Below are positions 1-5,795 of a stretch of 10,077 nt of DNA, piece by piece. This DNA is from an uncultured Blautia sp. (lineage in GTDB: Bacteria; Bacillota; Clostridia; Lachnospirales; Lachnospiraceae). Position 1 is the first letter of the stretch. Every line of letters starts with the position of its first letter. The position numbers and the translations under genes were made by a program. The notes under the pieces are model-generated. The model had not been told where the DNA came from, did no database searches, and saw nothing but the letters and a program-made list of their open reading frames with translations. The stretch covers positions 1-10,077 of the forward strand of contig URHS01000069.1 of assembly GCA_900547685.1 (NCBI GenBank), read 5' to 3'.

Positions 1-1
1 G

Positions 2-43
2 TATCTCATGGGAGAAAGGGCAGGTGAGCTGGATGTTCTTTAA
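2..43 (+). CDS. 3' end of an upstream gene, possibly an ABC transporter ATPase
   Basis: The frame beginning at base 2 reads YLMGERAGELDVL and stops at TAA 41-43. This resembles the tail of ABC-2-type ATPases, which usually precede permease genes like the next one, and it overlaps the next gene's start as in coupled operons. The fragment is too short to identify by itself. The frame at base 1 also stops early (TGA 25-27, overlapping the GTG at 24) and is the alternative. The ATPase call is mainly inference from the permease genes that follow. Confidence 0.35.
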   Translation, partial: YLMGERAGELDVL

Positions 44-1283
44 ATTGCTGCAAAAGGAATGTATGCAGACTTTTAAAAGCCTGATTTATTGGATTTATGT
101 AATATGCGTGTTATTATTTTTCTTTACACAGATGGGAAGTCCTGGATTTGATGCAAAGAAACCTGTTAAAGCAGAAGATGGAGTATATGGAACGAAAATT
201 TCAAAAGATGAAAAAGATATTCAGGAAATTTTGTTAGGAGAATTGGCACAGGATTTTTATGAGGATAGCTGGACAACATATCCGGCAGGTTTTATTAAAT
301 ATGTGAAAATAGACGAACAAGAAAAAGAGGAAATAAATAGGATTTTGGAAGAGATGACAGGTCTCACTGAAAAGCAGAGAAGTATGGCAATTGAGTCATT
401 TTATGAAAAAGGAAACTCACAAAGCTATATGTATTCTATCTTCAGGCTTCATGTAAAAGAGGGTATTTCTTATGATACTTTTAAGGAAAATATGAAAAAA
501 GTATGTTCTATTTTAGGGGATGGTTCTTCTTATGAGGAAAGTAAATTCAGTCAGGGTGTGGACGTTTTGGCAGATTATGAAGATGCTGTGGCAGAATATG
601 AAAATCTCATAGAAAAGGATAAATTCACAAGAGGATATGCAAGACTTTTCAGCGATTATATGGGGATTGTTTTAGGAATTATGCCCGTGTTTGTAGCTGT
701 TACAAGATGTATGCGAGATAGAAGAGCAAAGATGCAGGAATTGATTTATGTTCGTAAAGCTTCTGCCGCTGCTGTGATTTTAAGCAGATATTTATCTATG
801 GTAATAACGATGCTTTTACCGGTAATCTTTGCAGCTGTTTATACTCTGATGCAGTGCATTGGTTATACAAAAGGTATGAATATTTCTATTGATTATTTCG
901 CATTTGTACCTTCAGTGTTTATTTGGTTGCTACCGGAAATTATGGTAGTATCTGCTCTGGGTATGTTTTTAACAGAGCTTACAGATACAGCCATTGCTGT
1001 TTTTGCACAGGCCGCATGGTGGTTTAGTAGTGTATTTATGCAGGCGGGAGGTTTAGCTTCCGGAAATTTCGGTTTCCATCTGGTTGTGCGTCATAACAGT
1101 GCCATGGATTATCAGGTGTTTGTGGCTCATTATCGGGAATTTATTATAAACAGAGTTTTTTATGCAGGATTAGCATTGATTTTTGTTGGGTTATCTGTGT
1201 GGGTTTACAGTATGAAGAGAAAAGGAGCGTGGGATTTTTATGGAAAGATACTTCATGGTAGCAAAAGAAAATCAAAAGCATAA
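24..1283 (+). CDS. ABC-2-type transporter permease-like membrane protein with a large extracytoplasmic domain
   Basis: This 419-residue protein has one N-terminal membrane segment (about residues 18-36), then a long hydrophilic charged stretch (about 37-205) predicted to lie outside the membrane. A cluster of about five further hydrophobic segments follows (roughly 210-228, 250-275, 290-315, 322-345, 380-398), and the tail is basic. This is the layout of ABC-2 permeases. The RHNSAMDYQVF stretch before the last segment resembles clostridial permeases of this kind. The GTG at 24 has GGAG at 11-14 as a possible ribosome site. The ATG at 33, preceded by AGGTGA at 22-27, is equally plausible and would remove three residues. 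The next gene overlaps its 3' end by 44 bases, so the two proteins are probably made together as one transporter. The substrate cannot be told from sequence. Confidence 0.72.
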   Translation: MSWMFFKLLQKECMQTFKSLIYWIYVICVLLFFFTQMGSPGFDAKKPVKAEDGVYGTKISKDEKDIQEILLGELAQDFYEDSWTTYPAGFIKYVKIDEQEKEEINRILEEMTGLTEKQRSMAIESFYEKGNSQSYMYSIFRLHVKEGISYDTFKENMKKVCSILGDGSSYEESKFSQGVDVLADYEDAVAEYENLIEKDKFTRGYARLFSDYMGIVLGIMPVFVAVTRCMRDRRAKMQELIYVRKASAAAVILSRYLSMVITMLLPVIFAAVYTLMQCIGYTKGMNISIDYFAFVPSVFIWLLPEIMVVSALGMFLTELTDTAIAVFAQAAWWFSSVFMQAGGLASGNFGFHLVVRHNSAMDYQVFVAHYREFIINRVFYAGLALIFVGLSVWVYSMKRKGAWDFYGKILHGSKRKSKA

Positions 1284-1860
1284 TCTGCCAATGCCATTTT
1301 TACTTTGTATTTTACTTCTTATGGTTTCCCCTCTTTTTCTGGGGATAGAAAACCTTACAGAAATAGAAACTGCAAAAGTTTTAGAGTATTATGTGGTATT
1401 TATCAGTGTGATTTTATTTCCGGCAGTGTTTTTGCCGGAACAGGATAAAGATATTAGAGATTTGTTGTCATCGAAATATATGCCCATAGCAAAATTGTAC
1501 AGCATTCGTATTATACAAGTACTGATTTATTTAATGTTACTTTTAGGTGTTTATATGTATCTTTTAAAAGCCGGAAATTGTACGTTTGCTTTTGGAAAAT
1601 TATATATGGGTGAACTGGCAACTATGGTATTTTTAGGTGGAATGGGCGTTTTCTTTTATGCATTGACCGATCAGGTTGTGGTAGGATATATGATACCGCT
1701 TTTGTATTATATGCTGAATATCACCATTCCCATTAACAAGATAGGCACTTTTTATTTGTTTTCCATGAGTATTGAGAAATATGAGTGGAAGTGGACTTTA
1801 GGCATTGCAGGTGTTGTACTCTTGGTAGCAGGAATTGGTATTCGCTCTAAAAGAAAATAA
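1240..1860 (+). CDS. Small six-segment membrane protein, likely second ABC-2-type permease subunit
   Basis: This 206-residue protein is nearly all hydrophobic, with about six predicted membrane segments (about residues 20-36, 48-66, 85-110, 125-142, 147-163, 184-200) and a basic RSKRK tail. No conserved catalytic motif is visible. It overlaps the preceding permease gene by 44 bases in another frame, a strong sign of translational coupling and shared function. The start is uncertain: ATG 1240 has GGAG only at 1224-1227 (12-base spacing), whereas ATG 1255 has a purine-rich GGAAAGA just upstream. The gene ends 3 bases before a palindrome and about 40 bases before a terminator-like hairpin, so it is probably the last gene of the operon. 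The function is inferred from the partner gene only. Confidence 0.65.
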   Translation: MERYFMVAKENQKHNLPMPFLLCILLLMVSPLFLGIENLTEIETAKVLEYYVVFISVILFPAVFLPEQDKDIRDLLSSKYMPIAKLYSIRIIQVLIYLMLLLGVYMYLLKAGNCTFAFGKLYMGELATMVFLGGMGVFFYALTDQVVVGYMIPLLYYMLNITIPINKIGTFYLFSMSIEKYEWKWTLGIAGVVLLVAGIGIRSKRK

Positions 1861-1863
1861 AAA

Positions 1864-1882
1864 TTTATCGAAAAACGATAAA
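1864..1882. repeat. Perfect 7-bp inverted repeat (TTTATCG-N5-CGATAAA), possible operator
   Basis: TTTATCG at 1864-1870 and CGATAAA at 1876-1882 are exact reverse complements separated by AAAAA. The repeat sits just upstream of a predicted -35 box (1889). It is followed by A residues rather than T, so it is not a + strand terminator. The position suits a repressor or activator site for the promoter that follows, and the HTH gene at 2429 is one candidate binder. That link is inference. Confidence 0.5.
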
Positions 1883-1888
1883 AAAATA

Positions 1889-1917
1889 TTGAAAAACAAA
1901 AAGTTCTGTGGTATTCT
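1889..1917 (+). promoter_or_regulatory. Predicted sigma-A promoter (extended -10) for the DUF2975/HTH/DUF4173 operon
   Basis: TTGAAA at 1889-1894 is separated by 17 bases from TATTCT at 1912-1917, with TG at 1909-1910 one base before the -10 (extended -10). The predicted transcript start is near 1924, which gives a leader of about 38 bases before the ATG at 1962. The -10 lies within the loop of the hairpin 1898-1946. Confidence 0.55.
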
Positions 1918-1947
1918 TTGGTAAAGAGAAAATCACAGAACTTTTTT
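1898..1947 (+). terminator. Intrinsic terminator-like hairpin downstream of the ABC-2 permease genes
   Basis: Bases 1898-1910 (AAAAAGTTCTGTG) pair perfectly with 1934-1946 (CACAGAACTTTTT). A further 5-bp stem (TCTTT 1915-1919 with AAAGA 1923-1927) lies in the loop, and a run of six T occupies 1942-1947. The A run on the 5' arm means the structure could also stop transcription from the other side. It probably ends the upstream operon. The AGGAGGT ribosome site of the next gene begins three bases after the T run. Because a promoter -10 sits in the loop, the same DNA may also serve as an operator. Confidence 0.7.
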
Positions 1948-1961
1948 GCAGGAGGTAAAAG

Positions 1962-2414
1962 ATGAATTGGAACAAGGATAAAAGCTTGAAATTTACAAGG
2001 ATCTGCATATATTTATTTGCAGTTGTTCTTGCGGGGATGTGTATTGGCGCTCCGTGGCTGTATCGGGAGTTTTTAGAACTTCGCAGTCCTCTTTTGGATG
2101 GAATGCTGCCGTACTTTTTAGTGACGAATTATGCCACAGCAGTTCCGGTTGGAATCGCACTTTATAAAATGAATGGTCTGTTGAAAAATATCAGTAAAAA
2201 CCAGGTATTTATTTTTGAAAATACAGAATATTTGAGACAGTTGTCTTGGTGCTGTGTGGGAGCGGGAATGATTTTTGCAGTCAGTGGTTTTTATTATTTT
2301 CCATTTTTGTTTTTATTTGGTGCAGCTATGTTTATGGCTTTAGTACTGCGTGTGATAAAAAATGTTTTTGCGCAGGCAGAAGAAATTAAAAGAGAAAATG
2401 ATTATACCATATAG
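1962..2414 (+). CDS. DUF2975 family membrane protein
   Basis: This 150-residue protein has four predicted membrane segments (about residues 12-32, 47-67, 93-111, 113-133). Between segments two and three is LLKNISKNQVFIFENTEYLRQ-type sequence, typical of DUF2975 (the usual form is a G-x-x-F-x-x-E-N-x-x-x-L-R pattern). The acidic-basic tail ends in ENDYTI, also typical of the family. AGGAGGT at 1950-1956 gives a strong start at ATG 1962. The small HTH gene begins 14 bases after the stop. DUF2975 genes are commonly found next to this kind of Cro/C1 regulator in Firmicutes. The molecular function of the family is unknown; a membrane partner of the regulator is a reasonable guess. Confidence 0.85.
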   Translation: MNWNKDKSLKFTRICIYLFAVVLAGMCIGAPWLYREFLELRSPLLDGMLPYFLVTNYATAVPVGIALYKMNGLLKNISKNQVFIFENTEYLRQLSWCCVGAGMIFAVSGFYYFPFLFLFGAAMFMALVLRVIKNVFAQAEEIKRENDYTI

Positions 2415-2428
2415 GAAGGGTGATAAAA

Positions 2429-2644
2429 ATGCCTATTGTAGTTAATCTTGATGTAGTTATGGCAAAGAGAAAAATCAGTGCAGGAGATTTGGCAAAAGCT
2501 ATTGATATTACGCCTGCCAATTTATCTGTGTTAAAAAATGGAAAGGCAAAAGCAGTTCGTTTTACTACTCTGGAAGCTTTGTGCAAGACATTAGAGTGTC
2601 AGCCGGGAGATATTTTGGAGTATGTTTCTGAGGAAGAATTCTAA
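2429..2644 (+). CDS. Small Cro/C1-type (XRE) helix-turn-helix regulator, YozG-like
   Basis: I chose ATG 2429 (71 residues) because AGGAAGGG at 2413-2420 is at ideal spacing and family members begin MPI-V-NLD. A GTG at 2420 in the same frame would overlap that ribosome site. The protein is a single HTH domain: SAGDLAKAIDI (about residues 17-27) is the first helix of the motif and TPANLSVLKNGKAKAVRF (about 28-45) carries the recognition helix. The domain closes with TLEALCKTLECQPGDILEY, the signature ending of this short HTH family. It lies between the DUF2975 and DUF4173 genes with short gaps, so it is probably co-transcribed. It may bind the inverted repeats at 1864-1946 and control its own operon; no direct evidence shows this. 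Confidence 0.88.
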   Translation: MPIVVNLDVVMAKRKISAGDLAKAIDITPANLSVLKNGKAKAVRFTTLEALCKTLECQPGDILEYVSEEEF

Positions 2645-2671
2645 ATAGTTTTCAGAAAGTGAGGAAGAAAA

Positions 2672-3976
2672 ATGGAAGATAAAAATTGGGTAAGTACAGA
2701 AATGGACTTACCTTTAGAAAGTAAACCCTTTTTTAAGGAAATGGAGGCAGACAAATGGGACAAAATTTTTGCAGTGGCTTATATATTTTTAGGATATGTA
2801 TTGTGGAAAACAGGACAGTATGACTCTATTTTTAATATATCGGGTTTTGTTTTTCTTTATATTGCAGTAGTTTCATTATATTGTTTTGTAAAAGGTTTTT
2901 GCATAAAAGGAGAAAAGATATTTTGGAGCGTCATTTTGCTGGCAATAGGGGTTCCGTACGGATATTATTCTATTATGCCGCTTACTCAGTTAGGAATGCT
3001 GGCAATGGTAGGGGCATATTGGACGCTGGTTATGACAGAAGCTCTTGTTTCAGAAGGTAAAACATCCTCTTGGGTACTTCTGGATGTATGGTATGCTCTG
3101 GTGATTTTGCCATTTTCTAATTTTTTATGCCAAATCAGAGTGCTGCTGCAAAGTCTGTTTCGTAAATCTCAGAAAAGAACAGGGATTATGATTTTACTGG
3201 GAATAGGGATTTCCCTTCCGGTACTTGTTATTATTTTGCCGGTTTTATCCCAGGCAGATGCAGGGTTTTCCCAGATGCTCAGGGGAATTTTCAAAAAAGT
3301 TTTTATTTTTAAAGAAGGTTTTTTTCTTCAGTTATGTATAGAAATTCCTGTGGTGCTCATTCTTTCTTCCCTGATGTTTGGTACTATTTATGGAGGAATT
3401 TATAAGAGGAATATAGAGCAAGACCTTTGTAAAAAACATAAAGAAATATCAGGAGAAGGATTTCATATGATACCGGATATAGCTATTTATACCTTTGCAG
3501 GAATTATTGGATTTACCTATCTTTTGTTTATTGCTTTTCAGGCAAAGTATCTTTTTTCAGCCTGCTTAGGTATTTTACCGGAGAGTTTTACTTATGCGGA
3601 ATATGCAAGACAGGGATTTTTTGAACTTTGTGGAATTACTGCTTTTAATGTACTGCTTCTCCTGTTTATGAATGTTTTTACAAGAACCATAACAAGAGAA
3701 AATAAAGTACTTTCTGTAATAAATATAGTCTTTTCTGCAGTGACGATTTTGCTTTTGATTACAGCAATGAGTAAGATGGGAATGTATATTGCAGCTTATG
3801 GTTTTACCATAAAGAGAATACAGGCAAGTGTATTTATGATATGGCTCTTTCTTGTACTTTCTATGATTATCTGCCATCAGAAAAAGAAAATTCCATTAGT
3901 TCGATGGGCTGTTTTGTCAGGTGCGTTTCTTTTTGCTTTGCTTTGTGTATTGCCCTTGGACGCTATGCTTTCTTAG
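2672..3976 (+). CDS. DUF4173 family polytopic membrane protein
   Basis: This 434-residue protein has a short hydrophilic N-terminus (about 1-25) followed by about ten to twelve hydrophobic segments. The C-terminal region carries the most recognisable family marks: YAEYARQGFFEL at residues 308-319, then YGFTIKRIQASVFMIWL starting at Y376, both typical of DUF4173. The start ATG 2672 follows a GTGAGGA ribosome site, 27 bases after the HTH gene stop. The protein ends at LPLDAMLS. Relatives often read on as N-V-D-A-x-I-A-x-Y-N-I and continue with a soluble tail of several tens of residues, which is missing here. The family's function is unknown. Operon position suggests it acts with the DUF2975 and HTH proteins. 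Confidence 0.82.
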   Translation: MEDKNWVSTEMDLPLESKPFFKEMEADKWDKIFAVAYIFLGYVLWKTGQYDSIFNISGFVFLYIAVVSLYCFVKGFCIKGEKIFWSVILLAIGVPYGYYSIMPLTQLGMLAMVGAYWTLVMTEALVSEGKTSSWVLLDVWYALVILPFSNFLCQIRVLLQSLFRKSQKRTGIMILLGIGISLPVLVIILPVLSQADAGFSQMLRGIFKKVFIFKEGFFLQLCIEIPVVLILSSLMFGTIYGGIYKRNIEQDLCKKHKEISGEGFHMIPDIAIYTFAGIIGFTYLLFIAFQAKYLFSACLGILPESFTYAEYARQGFFELCGITAFNVLLLLFMNVFTRTITRENKVLSVINIVFSAVTILLLITAMSKMGMYIAAYGFTIKRIQASVFMIWLFLVLSMIICHQKKKIPLVRWAVLSGAFLFALLCVLPLDAMLS

Positions 3977-3995
3977 TGCACAGTATAAAAAGTAG

Positions 3996-4024
3996 TTGCC
4001 AGAAACTTTATACTTGTATATACT
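3996..4024 (+). promoter_or_regulatory. Predicted sigma-A promoter for the MATE gene
   Basis: TTGCCA at 3996-4001 and TATACT at 4019-4024 are separated by 17 bases; each matches consensus at five of six positions. The predicted start is near 4031, giving a leader of about 30 bases. The left arm of an inverted repeat (4012-4021) overlaps the -10. Confidence 0.6.
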
Positions 4025-4051
4025 ATATCTTTACAGAAAAAATATACAAGT
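4012..4051. repeat. 10-bp perfect inverted repeat overlapping the MATE promoter and ribosome site
   Basis: ACTTGTATAT at 4012-4021 and ATATACAAGT at 4042-4051 are exact reverse complements with a 20-base spacer. The left arm covers most of the -10 box. The right arm lies in the predicted leader and touches the GAGGG ribosome site (about 4052-4056). No T run follows, so it is not a terminator. It fits a regulator operator with two half-sites three helical turns apart, but chance AT-rich symmetry is not excluded. Confidence 0.5.
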
Positions 4052-4060
4052 GAGGGAATT

Positions 4061-5413
4061 ATGGAAACAAAGGATTTTATGACAAAACCGGTAAAAGGGT
4101 TATTTTTTCATTATTTAATCCCGTCCATTATGGGCACAATGGTAACCTCTATCTATGTTCTGGCAGATACCATTATTATTGGAAAAGGTTTGGGAAGTGT
4201 GGCAATGGCAGCATTAAATATTGCACTTCCCATTTATAATGTGTTCTTTGGATTGGGACTTTTATTTGGCGTAGGCGGCTCTGTACTGATGTCAATTTTC
4301 AGAGGACGAGGAGAGAAAGAAAAGGCAGATGCATACTTTACAGCATCTTTTTTGTTAAACATTCTTGTATGGCTTTTGCTCCTTGTAGTAAGCGTTGTCT
4401 TTATGGAAGATATTGCATGGCTTTTAGGTGGAACAGAGGAAACCATGCCTTATATTATGGATTATATTCCTTACATTATATGGGGAATGGGAGCATATTT
4501 CTTATCTGCTTTCTTGCAGACTTTTGTTCGAAATGACGGTGCGCCGAAGCTGGCAATGAACGGTGTGATTGCCGGAGGGATTACCAATATTGTATTGGAT
4601 TATGTATTTGTATTTCCAATGAAAATGGGAATGGCAGGTGCTGCAATTGCAACGGTAATTGGTTCTTATTTAACAGTAGGAATTTTATTTATTCATTTTT
4701 TTACAAAGAAAAATCAGTTGAAATTCAATTTCCGTGGTATTCGTTTGAGTTATATTAAAGACATTATGGTGAATGGAACAGCCAGTTTTTTAATTGAAGT
4801 TTCATCAGGAATTACGATTTTTGTATTTAATCTGCAGCTCTTAAAATATGTGGGAAATACAGGTGTTACTGTATTTGGAATTATTTGTAATACAGCTATT
4901 GTTATTATGTGTCTGTGTAAAGGTGTTAATCAGGCATCTCAGCCTATTATTTCTGTGAATTATGGGGCTGGACAGTTCAGCAGAACTTTTTCAGTAAGGA
5001 AATTGACTATGATTACGTCTATTATTGTCTGTGGTGTGATTGTGTTGGTAGGAATTTTTGCACCTGATTTCTTTACTTATATTTTCTTAAATCCTGATAA
5101 AGAAATTCTTTCTATGTCAGGAAATGCGGTAAGGATTTATTTTATCGGATTTTTATTTACAGCAGTAAATATGGTGTATATCTGTTATTTTCAATCTGTG
5201 GTAGAAAATGGATATTCACTGCTTTTGTGTCTTTTAAGAGGTTGTGTTCTGGTACTGATTTTTGTATATGTACTGCCTGTTTTTATGGGTGTTACAGGAA
5301 TTTGGCTGGCATATCCGGCGGCAGAATTTTGTACTATGGCAGAGGGAATGTTTGTAATAAAGAGAACAGATAGAAAAAATTTTCAAAAAATAGTTGACAA
5401 AAAGGAAAGTTAA
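4061..5413 (+). CDS. MATE family multidrug/metabolite efflux transporter
   Basis: This 450-residue integral membrane protein has about twelve predicted membrane segments in two halves, the normal length for the family. MATE exporters use a Na+ or H+ gradient to push cationic drugs or metabolites out of the cell. Recognisable marks are the first-segment pattern PSIMGTMVTSIYVLADTIIIG (split at residues 21-41), GLLFGVGGSVLMSIFRGRG at residues 66-84, and VRNDGAPKLAMN followed by GGITNIVLDYVFVF at residues 156-185, then GMAGAAIATVIGSY. The second half includes VNQASQPIISVNYGAG. The DinF/MepA-like branch is likely, but the substrate is unknown. It has its own predicted promoter with an inverted repeat. 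Its last codons contain the -35 box of the tryptophan operon, and no terminator separates the two. Confidence 0.92.
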   Translation: METKDFMTKPVKGLFFHYLIPSIMGTMVTSIYVLADTIIIGKGLGSVAMAALNIALPIYNVFFGLGLLFGVGGSVLMSIFRGRGEKEKADAYFTASFLLNILVWLLLLVVSVVFMEDIAWLLGGTEETMPYIMDYIPYIIWGMGAYFLSAFLQTFVRNDGAPKLAMNGVIAGGITNIVLDYVFVFPMKMGMAGAAIATVIGSYLTVGILFIHFFTKKNQLKFNFRGIRLSYIKDIMVNGTASFLIEVSSGITIFVFNLQLLKYVGNTGVTVFGIICNTAIVIMCLCKGVNQASQPIISVNYGAGQFSRTFSVRKLTMITSIIVCGVIVLVGIFAPDFFTYIFLNPDKEILSMSGNAVRIYFIGFLFTAVNMVYICYFQSVVENGYSLLLCLLRGCVLVLIFVYVLPVFMGVTGIWLAYPAAEFCTMAEGMFVIKRTDRKNFQKIVDKKES

Positions 5414-5422
5414 GCATAAAAT
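5394..5422 (+). promoter_or_regulatory. Strong predicted sigma-A promoter for the trp transporter operon
   Basis: TTGACA (perfect -35) at 5394-5399 is followed, after a 17-base spacer, by TAAAAT at 5417-5422 (five of six). The -35 lies inside the last codons of the MATE gene and the -10 just after its stop. Transcription should start near 5429, just before the T-box leader. Confidence 0.78.
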
Positions 5423-5643
5423 AATATCATCAAAAAGCAAAACCGATGAGAAAGAGTAGTAAGCTTGAAAAGAAATTACAGAGAGCGGCAGATGGTGGAA
5501 TTGTCGTATGGATTTTGAAGTTGAATGGACTTTCGAGGGCGATACCGAAATGAAAAAGAGTAGGTATTGTCGGGAACCGAACCCGTTATCAATCAGGCGT
5601 GTATGTCAGTACATGGAGAGAGTGGACATTTAGCAATGTCAAG

Positions 5644-5686
5644 TTGAGTGGTACCGCGATAATAAAGGATTTTATTACCGTCTCAA
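5644..5686 (+). promoter_or_regulatory. T-box antiterminator
   Basis: TTGAG (5644-5648) pairs with CTCAA (5682-5686). The bulge 5649-5655 holds UGGU, which pairs with the tRNA acceptor end. GCG (5656-5658) then pairs with CGT (5679-5681), and TAATAAA (5660-5666) with TTTATTA (5671-5677). This fold uses bases 5678-5686 of the terminator's 5' arm, so the two structures exclude each other. Confidence 0.8.
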
Positions 5687-5715
5687 GTTATAAATTAACT
5701 TGAGGCGGATTTTTT
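5678..5715 (+). terminator. Intrinsic terminator of the T-box leader
   Basis: Bases 5678-5690 pair with 5696-5708 (13 pairs, one G-U) around a 5-base loop, followed by six T residues at 5710-5715. It should stop transcription when tRNA-Trp is charged. It would also cap any transcript reading through from the MATE gene. Confidence 0.9.
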
Positions 5716-5795
5716 ATTGTATGGAAAATTACGTTTTATACAATGAAAAGGCTCCGTGTAAGATACCAAAAAAGCAGAGAAAAGGAGAAAAAATT

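Larger units (their letters stand above)
5430..5715 (+). ncRNA. T-box riboswitch leader, tRNA-Trp responsive (specifier UGG)
   Basis: Uncharged tRNA binding at this leader switches off a terminator. GATGAG (5445-5450) and AGTA (5455-5458) form the 5' side of stem I. GAAAG (5450-5454) pairs with CTTTC (5530-5534), which places GAA (5523-5525) opposite AGTA as the loop-E motif. The codon TGG (5526-5528) is then the specifier, so the ligand should be tRNA-Trp. AGAGAG at 5480-5485 precedes an apical hairpin, CGGCAG/TTGTCG (5486-5491/5501-5506). A second stem pairs 5538-5546 with 5563-5571 around another AGTA. The T-box sequence TTGAGTGGTACCGCG lies at 5644-5658, with the tRNA-end-binding UGGU bulge at 5649-5652. 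The following ABC genes match the predicted tryptophan transporter, which agrees with the specifier. Confidence 0.93.

Noticed and set aside
2420..2428. GTG start for the HTH gene
   Set aside because: It overlaps the AGGAAGGG ribosome site, which is correctly spaced for ATG 2429, and the family starts MPI.
3984..4012. Imperfect inverted repeat TATAAAAAGT / ACTTTATA as a terminator for the DUF4173 operon
   Set aside because: The arms differ by two inserted bases, are weak and AT-only at the base, and no T run follows.
3841..4053. 70-residue open frame overlapping the end of the DUF4173 gene
   Set aside because: It is a shifted-frame shadow of the DUF4173 end with low-complexity Phe/Cys-rich sequence and no ribosome site. 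It is at most a relic of a longer tail.
5520..5522. GTT (Val) as an alternative T-box specifier, after the first of two GAA triplets
   Set aside because: Bases 5518-5522 pair with 5462-5466 in the helix above the specifier loop, whereas TGG at 5526-5528 follows the GAA that faces AGTA and precedes the lower helix. The downstream transporter family also fits Trp.
5700..5795. Upstream extension of the trpX reading frame
   Set aside because: It lies in the T-box terminator and lacks a ribosome site. ATG 5796 has a well-placed GGAG and begins a lipoprotein signal peptide.
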